Positions 54,852 to 64,000 of a stretch of DNA of 64,000 bases are shown here, piece by piece. How positions within the stretch are numbered: position 1 is the stretch's first letter; every line of letters begins with the position of its first letter. The notes under the pieces were generated by a model. It made no database searches and had not been told where the DNA came from. It saw nothing but the letters and a program-made list of their open reading frames with translations. Origin of the DNA: Portunus trituberculatus (taxonomy: Eukaryota; Arthropoda; Malacostraca; Decapoda; Portunidae); contig NC_059272.1 in NCBI RefSeq assembly GCF_017591435.1, forward strand, positions 10,909,550-10,973,549, given 5' to 3'. Made by a program: the position numbers and the translations under genes.

Positions 54852-56052
54852 GGGGGTAATTCGTTAATTTGGTCAAAAAAATTGAAAAATTGGAAACTTG
54901 GTACTTGGGTTCGTCTCTAGAGAGGGAAGCCATGGCCGAAGTTGCCAGGCGCATAACGCACTGCTTACCTGGTAATGGCGGGTTTAAAGGGCCGGCCCTT
55001 TAAATACCCAAGCGTGCATACACCCCTTTTTCTTCTAGTCTTTGTTTTGCTTGTATTTATTTCCTTTTTTGAGCTGTTTTATTTTTTTTTGCGTGATGTA
55101 CGATAGTTTAGTATCAGGCAGTGAGGGTGAGGAAGACGCTACTCCCTCAGTACCAATCGATACAGCCTTAGGGAGTGCGCGTGCGTGCAGCCTACCTGTT
55201 GATCGTATTTTACACGTGTTGGGTTCCCAAATTGTGACAATGCCACGTGTAAGGCCATGATGTAACATGGCCTGAAACTATCTAAACAGCCACTACCAGC
55301 CTCCAAGCAGTTGTCAAGGGATTATGTAAGTACATATCTGAGTTTGGTACATATTGGAGTGAGTTATTTTTTTTTTTTTTATACCATGTGGGCTTTTCAC
55401 GGGAATTTATGGGCTAAAGGGGATACTTTTTAGGGTACCTCCTATCTTAAAGCCCACCTGCTAGGAAACCGTTGCCCCGAGTGAGGAAGCGAGTTATGTG
55501 GGGGTTTTGAAGATGTTCACAGAAAAATGCGTTTTTCTCGACTTTCAGTTTTTCAGCATATACTGTTGAATAACTTTTTCAGTAATTGGTCAATTTCAAA
55601 AATTTTTGCAGCAAAATGATCAACAACCTCATCTTAACAAATGCCAGCATGATAATGCATGAACTCACTCAAATAAATTTACAACAGGCTTATAAACTCA
55701 AATTTTTGATGAAAAAAAGGTAACAATTTGGCGTGTAATGAAATTGTTATAACATAGGTTATGTGTATGCCGATGCTAACATTTATTTGTTGTTATGTAT
55801 ATTATATGTGGTTAAGAGGAAATTGCCACACTGTTATTAGTTTTGATTTTATAATGGTATTTTGAATTATTTTCTTATCGCCGAAAAAATATTTATTGCA
55901 AAAAAACTACGCCACATCTGTGTACCAAATTAACACTGAAGACGTACACCATAAACGTACACCTTGTGTATAAATATTATTGAATTCGGTGAAAAAATAG
56001 CAATGGAAGAGCCAAAAAATCGATATTGATATCGAGTCATCGAATTACCACC
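54852..56052. mobile_element. TTAA-flanked DNA transposon, about 1.2 kb
   Basis: TTAA at 54848-54851 and at 56053-56056 flank inverted ends GGGGGTAATTCG (left) and GGTGGTAATTCG (right, inverted). A TTAA duplication is the hallmark of the piggyBac and Kolobok superfamilies. No transposase is recognisable; a short acidic ORF (SGSEGEEDATPSVP at about 55103-55160) has no known match. A SINE (55365-55492) is inserted inside it. Confidence 0.78.
55365..55492 (-). mobile_element. Poly(A) SINE (second SINE family), copy 2, nested
   Basis: Minus-strand copy of the body seen at 18938-19067 (CTCACTCGGGGCAACGGTTT; CCCTTTAGCCCATAAATTCC) with a T-run on plus at 55365-55378. It is flanked by GTGAGTTA / GCGAGTTA, a plausible 8 bp target duplication. 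It lies within the TTAA element and therefore inserted after it. Confidence 0.82.
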
Positions 56053-56056
56053 TTAA

Positions 56057-57549
56057 TCACTTCACAGAAAGACAAATTTACTGGACACATTATATGAAGC
56101 ATGCAAATAATAAATACCAGTGAAGAACAGGACTTCCCTGATCTACATATATTGAAAATAGATATGTTCTTAGAATGAGAGGTACACCAAACTTGACATA
56201 AATATTCAAAACACAAATGTGCATGAAACTAGAAAGTCAACACCACAATGCAGAGCATACTTCAAGCTTGAATGGACTTATTAACTTAATCTGCATTTTT
56301 CAACTTTGATTGCAATCAGAATAAGTTATTACACATCACATGTATTAACTTGGAATACATCCTTCAAATAAATCAAGAACCAACTGTGTCATGCATCAAC
56401 TTTACACTAAAACACTCACATCAAGCACACTGATATGAAATGTAAAGTGAAAAACAAAAAAATCAACAATAATAATCAAGCATTAAAACAAAATGCAAAA
56501 CAATAGCTTGAATATTCAGATACTAATGTAACGATGATTACAATATTAATACGAAATTGAAAGAAACATGCAAAAGCTTCTTATAGTTAAGATAAATGCA
56601 TTGTGGGAAACCAAGTCCTCTTGACTCTCAGCTTTCACCACAACTGAAATCCTGAACCAGTAGTGTAAGTGAATTTTGTGGCTCAGCAGTCCTTCAACTC
56701 CATCACAAGTTGAAGTTTGAATAAGATATAAGTGAATTCCTTGAAACTTGACTTATGATGCAGTAAACTTCATTCATATTCAAATAAATCTGACTAAGAT
56801 TGAATTAAACCAAACTTGGATACATTTAAATTCATCCAAGTTATGTGCTGATTACACCATCATAAGATAACCAAATATAATTCAGGATATCAACTCTTAC
56901 AATAGCCCATCTGTATTATTTGGAGCATATTTTTGGATAGATTACTATGTGTGTAATTTCATATTTCAAGATTGGTCAGGGTTATCAAAGGAGCATATCA
57001 ATTTTCATGAATAAATTAATTCTTTTATCAGTACCCACCATAAAAATAAAGATGCAAAAATGTTACTGCTTAATCAAGATTAGAATATACAGCAAATCCC
57101 ACCTAAATGGCATCCAAATAAGCCAGATATCTGATGTCATATACTTTCAGAATTTTTTTTCTTTCATTTCTTTTTTTTACACTCTATCCCAAGTGCACAG
57201 GTAGGCATTTTTTGCCTTTTAATTGACTAATTTTAAGCCACTTGCCTTATTTACAGGCTAAAAATACCCATGAAAGCTCTTAAATCAATAAAATATTTGA
57301 GGAGTTGTCCGAGCCTTTTGAGACGTGAAATGGGGACACGTCACGGCACCAGCTGGTGCCATGATCATTAGATCAGTGTTTACACAGCTTACTTAGTTAT
57401 CTTTGTAATTCTATCATGTATTCTAAGGACAAGGCTGTCTTCCATGTCAGTTAGGATGAAGATGCTGTTGGTGGCAGACAAAAAGCTGCTATACAGGGCC
57501 ATGAGAGAGGTGTGAGCAATGCCGCATACGCACATGTGTGTGTGTGTGT
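56057..57549. other. Unassigned AT-rich sequence
   Basis: No coding or repeat signature of note. (TG)n at about 57535-57550 leads into the SINE. Confidence 0.5.
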
Positions 57550-57550
57550 G

Positions 57551-57834
57551 CGTGTAATTCACCTCGGTCGTCTGCTGGTCACTCAGCCAGTCTTCCCCAT
57601 TACGGAGCGAGCTCAGAGCTCATAGACCGATCTTCAGGTAGGACTGAGACCACAACACACACTACACACCGGGAAAGTGAGGCCACAACCCCTTGAGTTA
57701 CATCCCATACCTATTTACTGCTAGGTGAACAGGGGCTACACATTAAGAGGCTTGCCCATTTGCCTCATCGTTTCCCGGGACTTGAACCCGGCCCTCTCGA
57801 TTGTGAGTCGAGCGTGCTAACCACTACACTACGC

Positions 57835-57836
<2 letters not shown>
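57551..57836 (-). mobile_element. tRNA-Val-like SINE with AC tail, copy S3
   Basis: Minus strand: head CCGCGTAGTGTAGTGGTTAG, loop CTCACAA, B box GGTTCAAGTCCC, shared body, end GGTGAATTACACG(CACAC). The head abuts (AC)n (57837-57924 on plus as TG). Confidence 0.9.

Positions 57837-57924
<88 letters not shown>
57837..57924. repeat. (TG)n linker between SINEs S3 and S4
   Basis: About 88 bp of TG joining the head of S3 to the 3' end of S4. Confidence 0.97.
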
Positions 57925-57925
<1 letters not shown>

Positions 57926-58178
57926 TGCATGTAATTCACCCTGCTGGTCACCCAGCCAGCCTTTACCCATCAGAGAGTTTGGAGTTCATAGGCTGATCTT
58001 CAGGTAGGACCAAGACCAAACCACACACCACACACCGAACAGCGAGGCCACAACTCCTCGAATTACGTCCCTTACTTAGTTGCTACTAGGTGAACAGGGG
58101 CTACACATTTAGAGGCTCACCATTTGCTTCACCACACCCGGGACTCGAACCAAAGCCTTTTCGGTTGTGAGTCAAGTA
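57925..58178 (-). mobile_element. tRNA-Val-like SINE, older copy S4, head truncated
   Basis: Minus strand, same orientation as S3. B box GGTTCGAGTCCC, body with several small deletions, end GGTGAATTACATGCAC. The A-box side of the head is lost near 58178. More diverged than S3, hence older. Confidence 0.85.
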
Positions 58179-58362
58179 TGTTTGTGTGAGTGCGTATGCT
58201 GCATGCGTAAGTGTGCGTGCACACCATGTATATAGTGTCTACTTATGTAATACATTACACAGACCATTTCAACTGTCAGTGATAACCGGTGTGAAATGTG
58301 GAGGGAAGAAAAAAAAAAAAAAAATTCCTCATGTAACTCAGATCTTTCAATAACTCAATATG

Positions 58363-58406
58363 TGTGTGTGTGTGTGTGTGTGTGTGTTTGTATGTGCGTG
58401 CGTGTG

Positions 58407-58480
<74 letters not shown>
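58363..58480. repeat. (TG)n-(TA)n compound microsatellite
   Basis: About 25 bp of TG, a variable GTATGTGCGTGC bridge, then about 69 bp of TA. Confidence 0.95.
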
Positions 58481-58485
<5 letters not shown>

Positions 58486-59401
58486 CTTTCCTTCAATGAC
58501 AATAATATGCATTCATAAACGATATACAATCAATAACCTACAAAGTTAGTGATCCACCTATCTGGACTTAGAATCACACTGAAATTCTTAAAAAGCACCA
58601 CTGAAGTATTTCAGTCTAGCACCACCTGCTAACCTTTCATATGCTTATTCTGATTTCTTTGAAAAATTCAGCTCAATATTGACAATTTCTTTTACTTTCT
58701 TCACACATTAAGAATATATCACATATTTACAAAATACTGCATTATTTCATATGGTAAGCAACTAGCATATCCATTATTAACTTACTGAAATTTATTTCCA
58801 AAATTTCTATTTGAAATCAACTTTTCATTTTATTATTTGTACAAATACTTTCTTACTTCATATCTTCATAATATATTTGGCTTTCTTGAATCTTTCTGTA
58901 CATAAAGAGATTTTCCTTTTTTGCAATATCATTCAGCATGCAGTGAACTAGTTACTTGAGGGCCATCTACCCACTGTAGATGCCAACTAATTAGGATTTT
59001 TATTCACAGCTTTGCTTTTCCTGATGGAATACACTGTAATGAAATCTTACAGCATGGAACTAATGCTGCTTAAGCCTATATAACCTAAAAAATGTCAGTG
59101 ATTTATTTCTTAGGCACTGACAGGCATGTAAAATAATCAATATACCATATCATCAATGAAAAGTAATGATTTCCTAAAGAAAAAAATATAAACTCTATAA
59201 ATTCCAAAGTGCACTGAGAGACTGCCATATACTTCTTGTTAAACATAAGCTGGATATATCTCAGAAAGTGTCTCTAACACCGACTGGTGCACAATAGTAC
59301 AGGGTATCACAATACACTAGTTGATGGGTTTTTATAAAGGATACATGATAAATACCATATAAAAGTGAAACATTCATAAAAAATACAAGCAACATGATGT
59401 G
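58481..59401 (-). other. Likely 3' UTR and downstream flank of the copine gene
   Basis: Sequence downstream (on minus) of the copine stop codon. A candidate polyadenylation signal AATAAA (complement at 59102-59107) lies about 295 bases after the stop. Nothing else is recognised. Confidence 0.45.
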
Positions 59402-59737
59402 TTAAGCATCAATGGCAGTGTGATCTGATGGCAACTGAGCTTCATTAACCTTTGGCGGCTGTGGTGCAATGTTTTTGGATTTCATGTACGAGACAACTTG
59501 GTCAGGTATCTCTGCTAGAACCTCTCGTGCCAGTCGAAGCCTAGCCATGCGAGGATCCCCCATCCCCTTCAAGAAATCCCTAAATGGAACAAACTGAACA
59601 ATATCTCGAGAAGCATACCGACCATTGCTGGAAAGACGCACCATATCTCCATCTAATTCTTCCATGTTGTCAAAATCTGCATTACCAACTCCAACTATGA
59701 TGATTGACAGAGGTAAGGAGGATGCATTTACAATAGC
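59402..59737 (-). CDS. Copine terminal exon
   Basis: Begins after TTTATTCCAG in phase 0 with AIVNASSLPLSIIIVGVGNA and ends ...SDHTAIDA then TAA (complement at 59402-59404). It holds the end of the vWA fold and the short C-terminal tail. Confidence 0.93.
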   Translation of the reverse strand, partial: AIVNASSLPLSIIIVGVGNADFDNMEELDGDMVRLSSNGRYASRDIVQFVPFRDFLKGMGDPRMARLRLAREVLAEIPDQVVSYMKSKNIAPQPPKVNEAQLPSDHTAIDA

Positions 59738-61237
59738 CTGGAATAAAGAATTAAATATCAACTGAAAAATCGTGAGATATTCATCAGTAAAATAAGAAAT
59801 GAGTCAATAATTTAAAACTACACTTGAAAAGATTTATATATATAGAAGATCTTAAAGCAATCCTTTGCCATGCAGCTTGTTTGGGTTAACCTTACTGATG
59901 TGTTCAATCTGGTTAAGTATTCAGGGTCCATCAAGAATCATAATCTTCTGAGGACTAATACAACCTCTACAGAGATCAAATGAGTTTCACTAAAAAAGAT
60001 GACTTATTCAAAAACATCTAAGTCTTTGTAGTTGTTTTATGAGATATTTAAAGATGGTTCATTATTGTATTCAAACCATTAGACAAGCAAGTCTAGCATT
60101 ATGAGGAACACTGTCTTATCTAATTATCTGATACACTCTTACTCTATACATTTTTCCTTGAAATTTCCTCAAAGGATTTGGAATAACTGGCTCATCACTT
60201 ACTGACTCACAAGTGAGCCTATGGAAAAAGACATTCATTTACCTCTTTGGTTTGGGGCATATCTGTAATGATTCCATCCGTCAAGATCAGAAGAATGAAA
60301 TACTTATCCCCATCCTTGTTTGAAGCTGCAAAGCGTGCTACATGGTTCACAATTGGGGCAAAGTTGGTAGGTCCATAAAGCTGCACACGATTCAGGCAGT
60401 TATAGTAGGCCTCAAGAACTCCTGTGTATAAACAAAACTTTTGTACATATAGAAATTAACTGAAAATAAGTAACTTTTATTGAGTATGAAAGGAACTTAT
60501 GATAAATTTTGTACTTTATATTGATAGCACAGTGAATAACAGAGAGAGGCCTGAACCCAACCTTAAGTTACTATTTACAAAGCACAGGAATATAGTGGCA
60601 ATATTTATCCAACATTGTCTTGGAGTGGCAGCCAAGCTGGGATAAAAATATCAAAATATTTATTTAAAACATTCAAAATTCACAATTGCTTACAATCCAA
60701 AAACAATTATAAACCATTACTAGGCACAAAAGTTTTATAAATTGCGATCATAACAAATACTTAAAGGGAATCACTGTGCTTGTATGGTCAAACAGAAAGC
60801 ACTCTTAATGGGATAATATATCAATTCAAATAGAGTTGAAATTATAAGACTATGTACAGATTTTCAAATGGCACCTTTGTATTGTATTGGTGAAGTCATA
60901 CAAATAAATGGATTTTCTCAATTTTGACAGTTATGCTAGCAATGATTGAAAAACAGTTTGCTGAAAGAATGTCATATGATTAAATTAATTAATTTCTGCA
61001 TTCAATACTTATGTATCATATATTAATTAACAAACAGCACTGCAACTAACTTTAAACACTTGCAACTTTTGAATAAGAGCATTTTCATAATGCATAAAGA
61101 TTACAGTATGATCTTGATTAAAAATTATATAGCATTCATAAAAATTGCTAAATTGATGAATAGCACAAGAATATAAATTGATGAGTTTCCTGAATTCAAA
61201 GTTCTATTTAGAAATAATAACTATGACAATGAATGTA

Positions 61238-61322
<85 letters not shown>

Positions 61323-62327
61323 AATTTCCACAGTGCTTTGCATTTTCTGTCAGCAACTTCTCCATTATCCTTAGAACCTTTCTGTCACACTCTGTAAGCA
61401 TCCTACAAACAGATCAGGACTTAAAATTGGGGGAATGTGCTAAAGACACCAGAAAAGTGTAAGACAGTAACAAACTTCTGACCATGGTTATGCCATATAT
61501 GTATAGAACATATCCAGTAAAGAGGAATGTTGAGGTAAGGCTCCAATAAGCATTAAACTCATTCTTCCAATTACAGTGACAAACATTCCCAAACAATAAA
61601 ATAAAAATCAATCTATGGTGCAACATACTCAGGATTCTCACAACTGGATGACAACAGAAATTTATTTATCACTGCTGCACCATATCTGACCTATTTCTTT
61701 TTGCATATCTGACATGATCAGCTAATTAGATCATATGCAGATGAACTTTCCAAGAAGACTTTGAGGTTGTAGGTTGTATTCCATTTTATGCAATTTAAAT
61801 TATCCAGACATTCTCTTTCCATCTAACAGACTCTCTTCACACTATATTTCTATCCCACTTGTAATAGTAATGTGACTTGAATTTGCTATTATCAGTTTTA
61901 CTTTTTTCTTGGTTAAATTTCTATTCTAATGCTTTATTGAATGTCTCACTTTAAATATGGCAACTTGTTAAGTAAAAAAAATATCTATTGATGGATCAAA
62001 CACATATTCAATAAATTTTTTTTTTTTTCTTACTGCATGAAGTTTCAACATGACACCAGAACCAAAATATAAAATCTAATAAAAATAACTTACCTTGGAC
62101 TCGATGACAAAAAGGATTGGAAGGATCCCCATTGACAAAGAACTCATGTGACACTTGTGTGTAGTCAGGCGGCATTCTTGCTCCAAAGCCGAGGACAGGG
62201 AAGAACTTGTCTGTGTCATAGTCTTCTATAATCTCTCCCACTGAAGTGATGGCACGGACATACTGGTTGGGAGTTTGTGAATGTATGAAGTGAAGAGACT
62301 GTGATGACTTTGGATCACCATTTGAAG
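59402..62327 (-). CDS. Copine, C-terminal part (last three coding exons); 5' exons outside window
   Basis: Copines are calcium-dependent phospholipid-binding proteins with two N-terminal C2 domains and a C-terminal vWA-like copine domain. Exons on minus are 62327-62094, 60421-60243 and 59737-59402, with AG acceptors, GT donors and consistent phases (split GCT and GGA codons, then phase 0). The encoded ASNGDPKSSQSLHFIH, FPVLGFGARMPPDYTQVSHE, NRVQLYGPTNFAPIVNHVAR, YFILLILTDGIITDMPQTKE and ADFDNMEELDGDMVRLSSNG with RDIVQFVPFRDF and EIPDQVVSYMKSKNI are diagnostic. The C2 exons and the start of the vWA domain, including the first MIDAS aspartate, must lie beyond 64000. Which vertebrate copine is closest cannot be told from this part. 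Confidence 0.93.
60243..60421 (-). CDS. Copine penultimate exon
   Basis: Begins after TATACACAG with GA completing a glycine codon, encodes VLEAYYNCLNRVQLYGPTNF, APIVNHVARFAASNKDGDKY and FILLILTDGIITDMPQTKE, and ends GAG|GTAAAT. LTDG is the conserved vWA motif. Confidence 0.93.
60422..62093 (-). other. Copine intron with (AG)n
   Basis: Non-coding. Contains an (AG)n array at about 61240-61320. No transposon end recognised. Confidence 0.75.
62094..62327 (-). CDS. Copine third-from-last exon
   Basis: Begins after CTTACTTTACAG, completing a split alanine codon, with SNGDPKSSQSLHFIHSQTPN and QYVRAITSVGEIIEDYDTDK. It ends HRVQ plus G before GTAAGT. Matches the copine ASNG.P...SLH and FPA.GFGA..PP blocks. 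Confidence 0.93.
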
Positions 62328-62396
62328 CTGTAAAGTAAGGAATCATAAAAAATTACCAATCATGCTTTGTGCTAGTTATATTCTGCTCTCATGTTT

Positions 62397-62590
62397 GCAT
62401 TTACTTAATTTGAACATATGAGAAAGGAGCTATGCTCCTGCTGTCCCATCTCCATGTATACTCGTCCAACTTATTCTTGATTTTTTTTTTCTTTTTTTTT
62501 TCTTTTCCAAAGACCAACTTCTCTCCCAGTTTGTTCAATGCTTCTATACTTCTGCTGCAGAACCTATACTTCTTCACAAAGTGGTGTAAG
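62397..62590 (-). mobile_element. CR1-like LINE 3' fragment (AC-tailed family), diverged
   Basis: Minus-strand match to the 3' end of LINE B (complement of AGCTATGCTCCTGCTGTCCC; terminus TTAAGTAAATGC). The AC tail has been lost. It lies upstream (on minus) of copine exon 62094-62327, within an intron. Confidence 0.72.
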
Positions 62591-62875
62591 TGTGTATGTG
62601 GATGAATTTGTTTTCAATCAATCCTTGACTCATCTTATTTTCTCTCTTGTGTTGTGCAAGAGATGATGTTGATTCTAATTGGCTTAAGATGAAGAAAAGA
62701 TGAAAAACATTAAATTAAAAATGCAACACTTTTGATAGAATCAACACACCAATGCAATGATATCTGGATGTATGATAAAGAACAAAAGTTCTAATTGTTG
62801 ATATTTGTTGCTTGAGGAATGGCAGTGGACTGACAACACTGCATTGTTAAAAGTACTAGTGAACCTGGGTACTGC

Positions 62876-62878
<3 letters not shown>

Positions 62879-62970
<92 letters not shown>
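62879..62970. repeat. (AT)n plus T-run
   Basis: About 73 bp of AT followed by about 17 T. Confidence 0.95.
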
Positions 62971-63586
62971 CATATATGTCAAGTTCTGAGGGCAAATCAT
63001 TTGGGGAAAATATTGAAGGTCAACCTGTAGCATACACAGAAATTGAGATTTCCTAGGTTGGAAATTCTGAAATTCAAACATTATGCAAAGGACAAGGAAA
63101 TACTGCACATACAGCTACAAAAAAACAGTAGCAGAATAAAACAGTTGGTTTTGTGATATTTTGGATGAAAAAACACAGTGATAAATTAGCAATAAAGAAG
63201 AGCCAGCAATTTCACTTCAACAAACCATTTAAATGACATTACAAAAGTAGTAAACAAGTCACATACCACGTCTCTCATCAGTTTGCCGTCAACTATCGTT
63301 CAGTCAACCCAAAGCCCCTGTTATCTCGGGCCTTCAACTGTTTCTTAGAGTTTTTTTTTTTTTTTTTTTTTTTTGCTAATGGCTTCTCTGAAGCATTGTT
63401 CTGAGAAGCTTACCTGCCCTACAGTTCTTCCTTCGTGTGCAACCTTGCATTCTAACCAAGTGTTTTTTTGTCTCCAGACACCCATGTTGTCCCATCATGG
63501 AAGACCAGGCCCAGAATCAGGAGACATCTTTCTTGGACAAGATGACAAAGATATGACGATGATCCCCCTCATGGAGAAATTATTAA
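62971..63586. other. Unassigned sequence
   Basis: T-run at about 63353-63374. No supported exon of copine found here; candidate splice-like words near 63410 have no coding support. Confidence 0.4.
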
Positions 63587-64000
63587 TTGTGGTCACCTTT
63601 ATCAACTCTCTGTCCAGTATGTCAATCTTGTTCACCAATTTATACATAGTTATCATGTCTTCTCTTGTTCTTCTCTCTTCTAATGTGGTCAGCCCCAGCT
63701 TCCTCAGTCTTTCCTCATAATCTGTTTTAGCCACCACTTCTTTAGCCTCCCATTTCTCATCCTCCAAAAAAACTTGGTCTTTTCCTCCTCTGTTCTTTCA
63801 TCATTCCTCTCTTTCACTTCAGTTACAAGCTCTTTCATTTTCATTCGCTCATCCTGTGACATATTTCTTATGTAAATTGTTTTGGTTTCCTCAGAGTCCT
63901 TAAGTTTCCAAGCCCTCCTCAACAAGTCCTCATCTGCCACCTGAGACTTTAATTTCAATTTTAATGGTCTATTCTTGCCTTCCTCAAAAGCTCCCAATCT
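63587..64000 (-). mobile_element. CR1-like LINE copy H with in-frame internal deletion, runs off window
   Basis: 63587-63721 is nearly identical to 30544-30682 of LINE A. 63722-64000 is nearly identical to about 33199-33482 of LINE A. About 2.5 kb (most of endonuclease and RT) is deleted between them. The fused minus ORF reads MEDEKWEAKEVVAKTDYEER and LRKLGLTTLEERRTREDMIT, so the start of ORF2 is joined in frame to its C-terminus. The ORF1 basic block (RTEEEKTKFFWRMRNGRLKK) lies upstream. The 3' end is missing. Confidence 0.88.

Noticed and set aside
61414..61641. 75-codon minus ORF with hydrophobic segments inside the copine intron
   Set aside because: No family match, no splice support, AT-rich; treated as chance.
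63405..63495. Possible extra copine exon with splice-like words near 63410
   Set aside because: The translated sequence does not match the part of copine expected upstream of ASNGDP, and phases do not fit.
63495..63767. Spliced LINE transcript as explanation for the internal deletion in copy H
   Set aside because: The junction shows AGA microhomology and the donor side lacks GT, so a deletion is more likely than splicing.

Overview
This window is animal nuclear DNA. It shows GT-AG introns, a type II Golgi enzyme gene, a copine gene, many non-LTR retrotransposons, tRNA-derived SINEs and TA- or TTAA-flanked DNA transposons. The extreme load of long, nearly perfect (AC)n, (AG)n, (AT)n, (GTA)n and (GAA)n arrays, together with the LINE and SINE families, suggests a decapod crustacean, most likely a crab. 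That taxonomic call is inference. No bacterial, CRISPR or phage features are present.

Two host genes are supported. (1) A complete five-exon plus-strand gene (5368-15440) encodes a predicted 405-residue GT11 alpha-1,2-fucosyltransferase. All exon junctions agree in phase, and the protein has an N-terminal membrane anchor and the usual GT11 motifs. Its introns are filled with LINE and SINE copies. (2) The last three coding exons of a minus-strand copine gene (62327-59402) carry the vWA/copine domain. The exons for the N-terminal C2 domains must lie beyond 64000.

Layout. 1-5300: a poly(A)-tailed Jockey/I-group LINE and microsatellites. 5368-15440: the fucosyltransferase. 16100-23020: more LINE copies, including an inverted pair of a zinc-finger-bearing LINE derivative with (AT)n cores. 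23538-24970: a 1.3 kb uninterrupted (GAA)n array nested in (GTA)n. 27570-38430: two chains of same-strand CR1-like LINE copies and a tRNA-Val-like SINE, every member joined to the next through an (AC)n or similar tract. 38830-56052: DNA transposons (Tigger/pogo-like, PIF/Harbinger-like, TTAA-flanked), SINEs and unique AT-rich DNA. 57550-58180: two more chained SINEs. 59402-62327: copine exons. 62397-64000: more LINE fragments.

The most interesting signal is the chain architecture. A CR1-like LINE family ends in AGGTAAATAC(AC)n and a SINE ends in GGTGAATTAC(AC)n. Both are found repeatedly with their 5' ends abutting the (AC)n tail of another copy in the same orientation. This suggests an (AC)n-targeting LINE with a dependent SINE, building same-strand arrays by insertion into its own tails.
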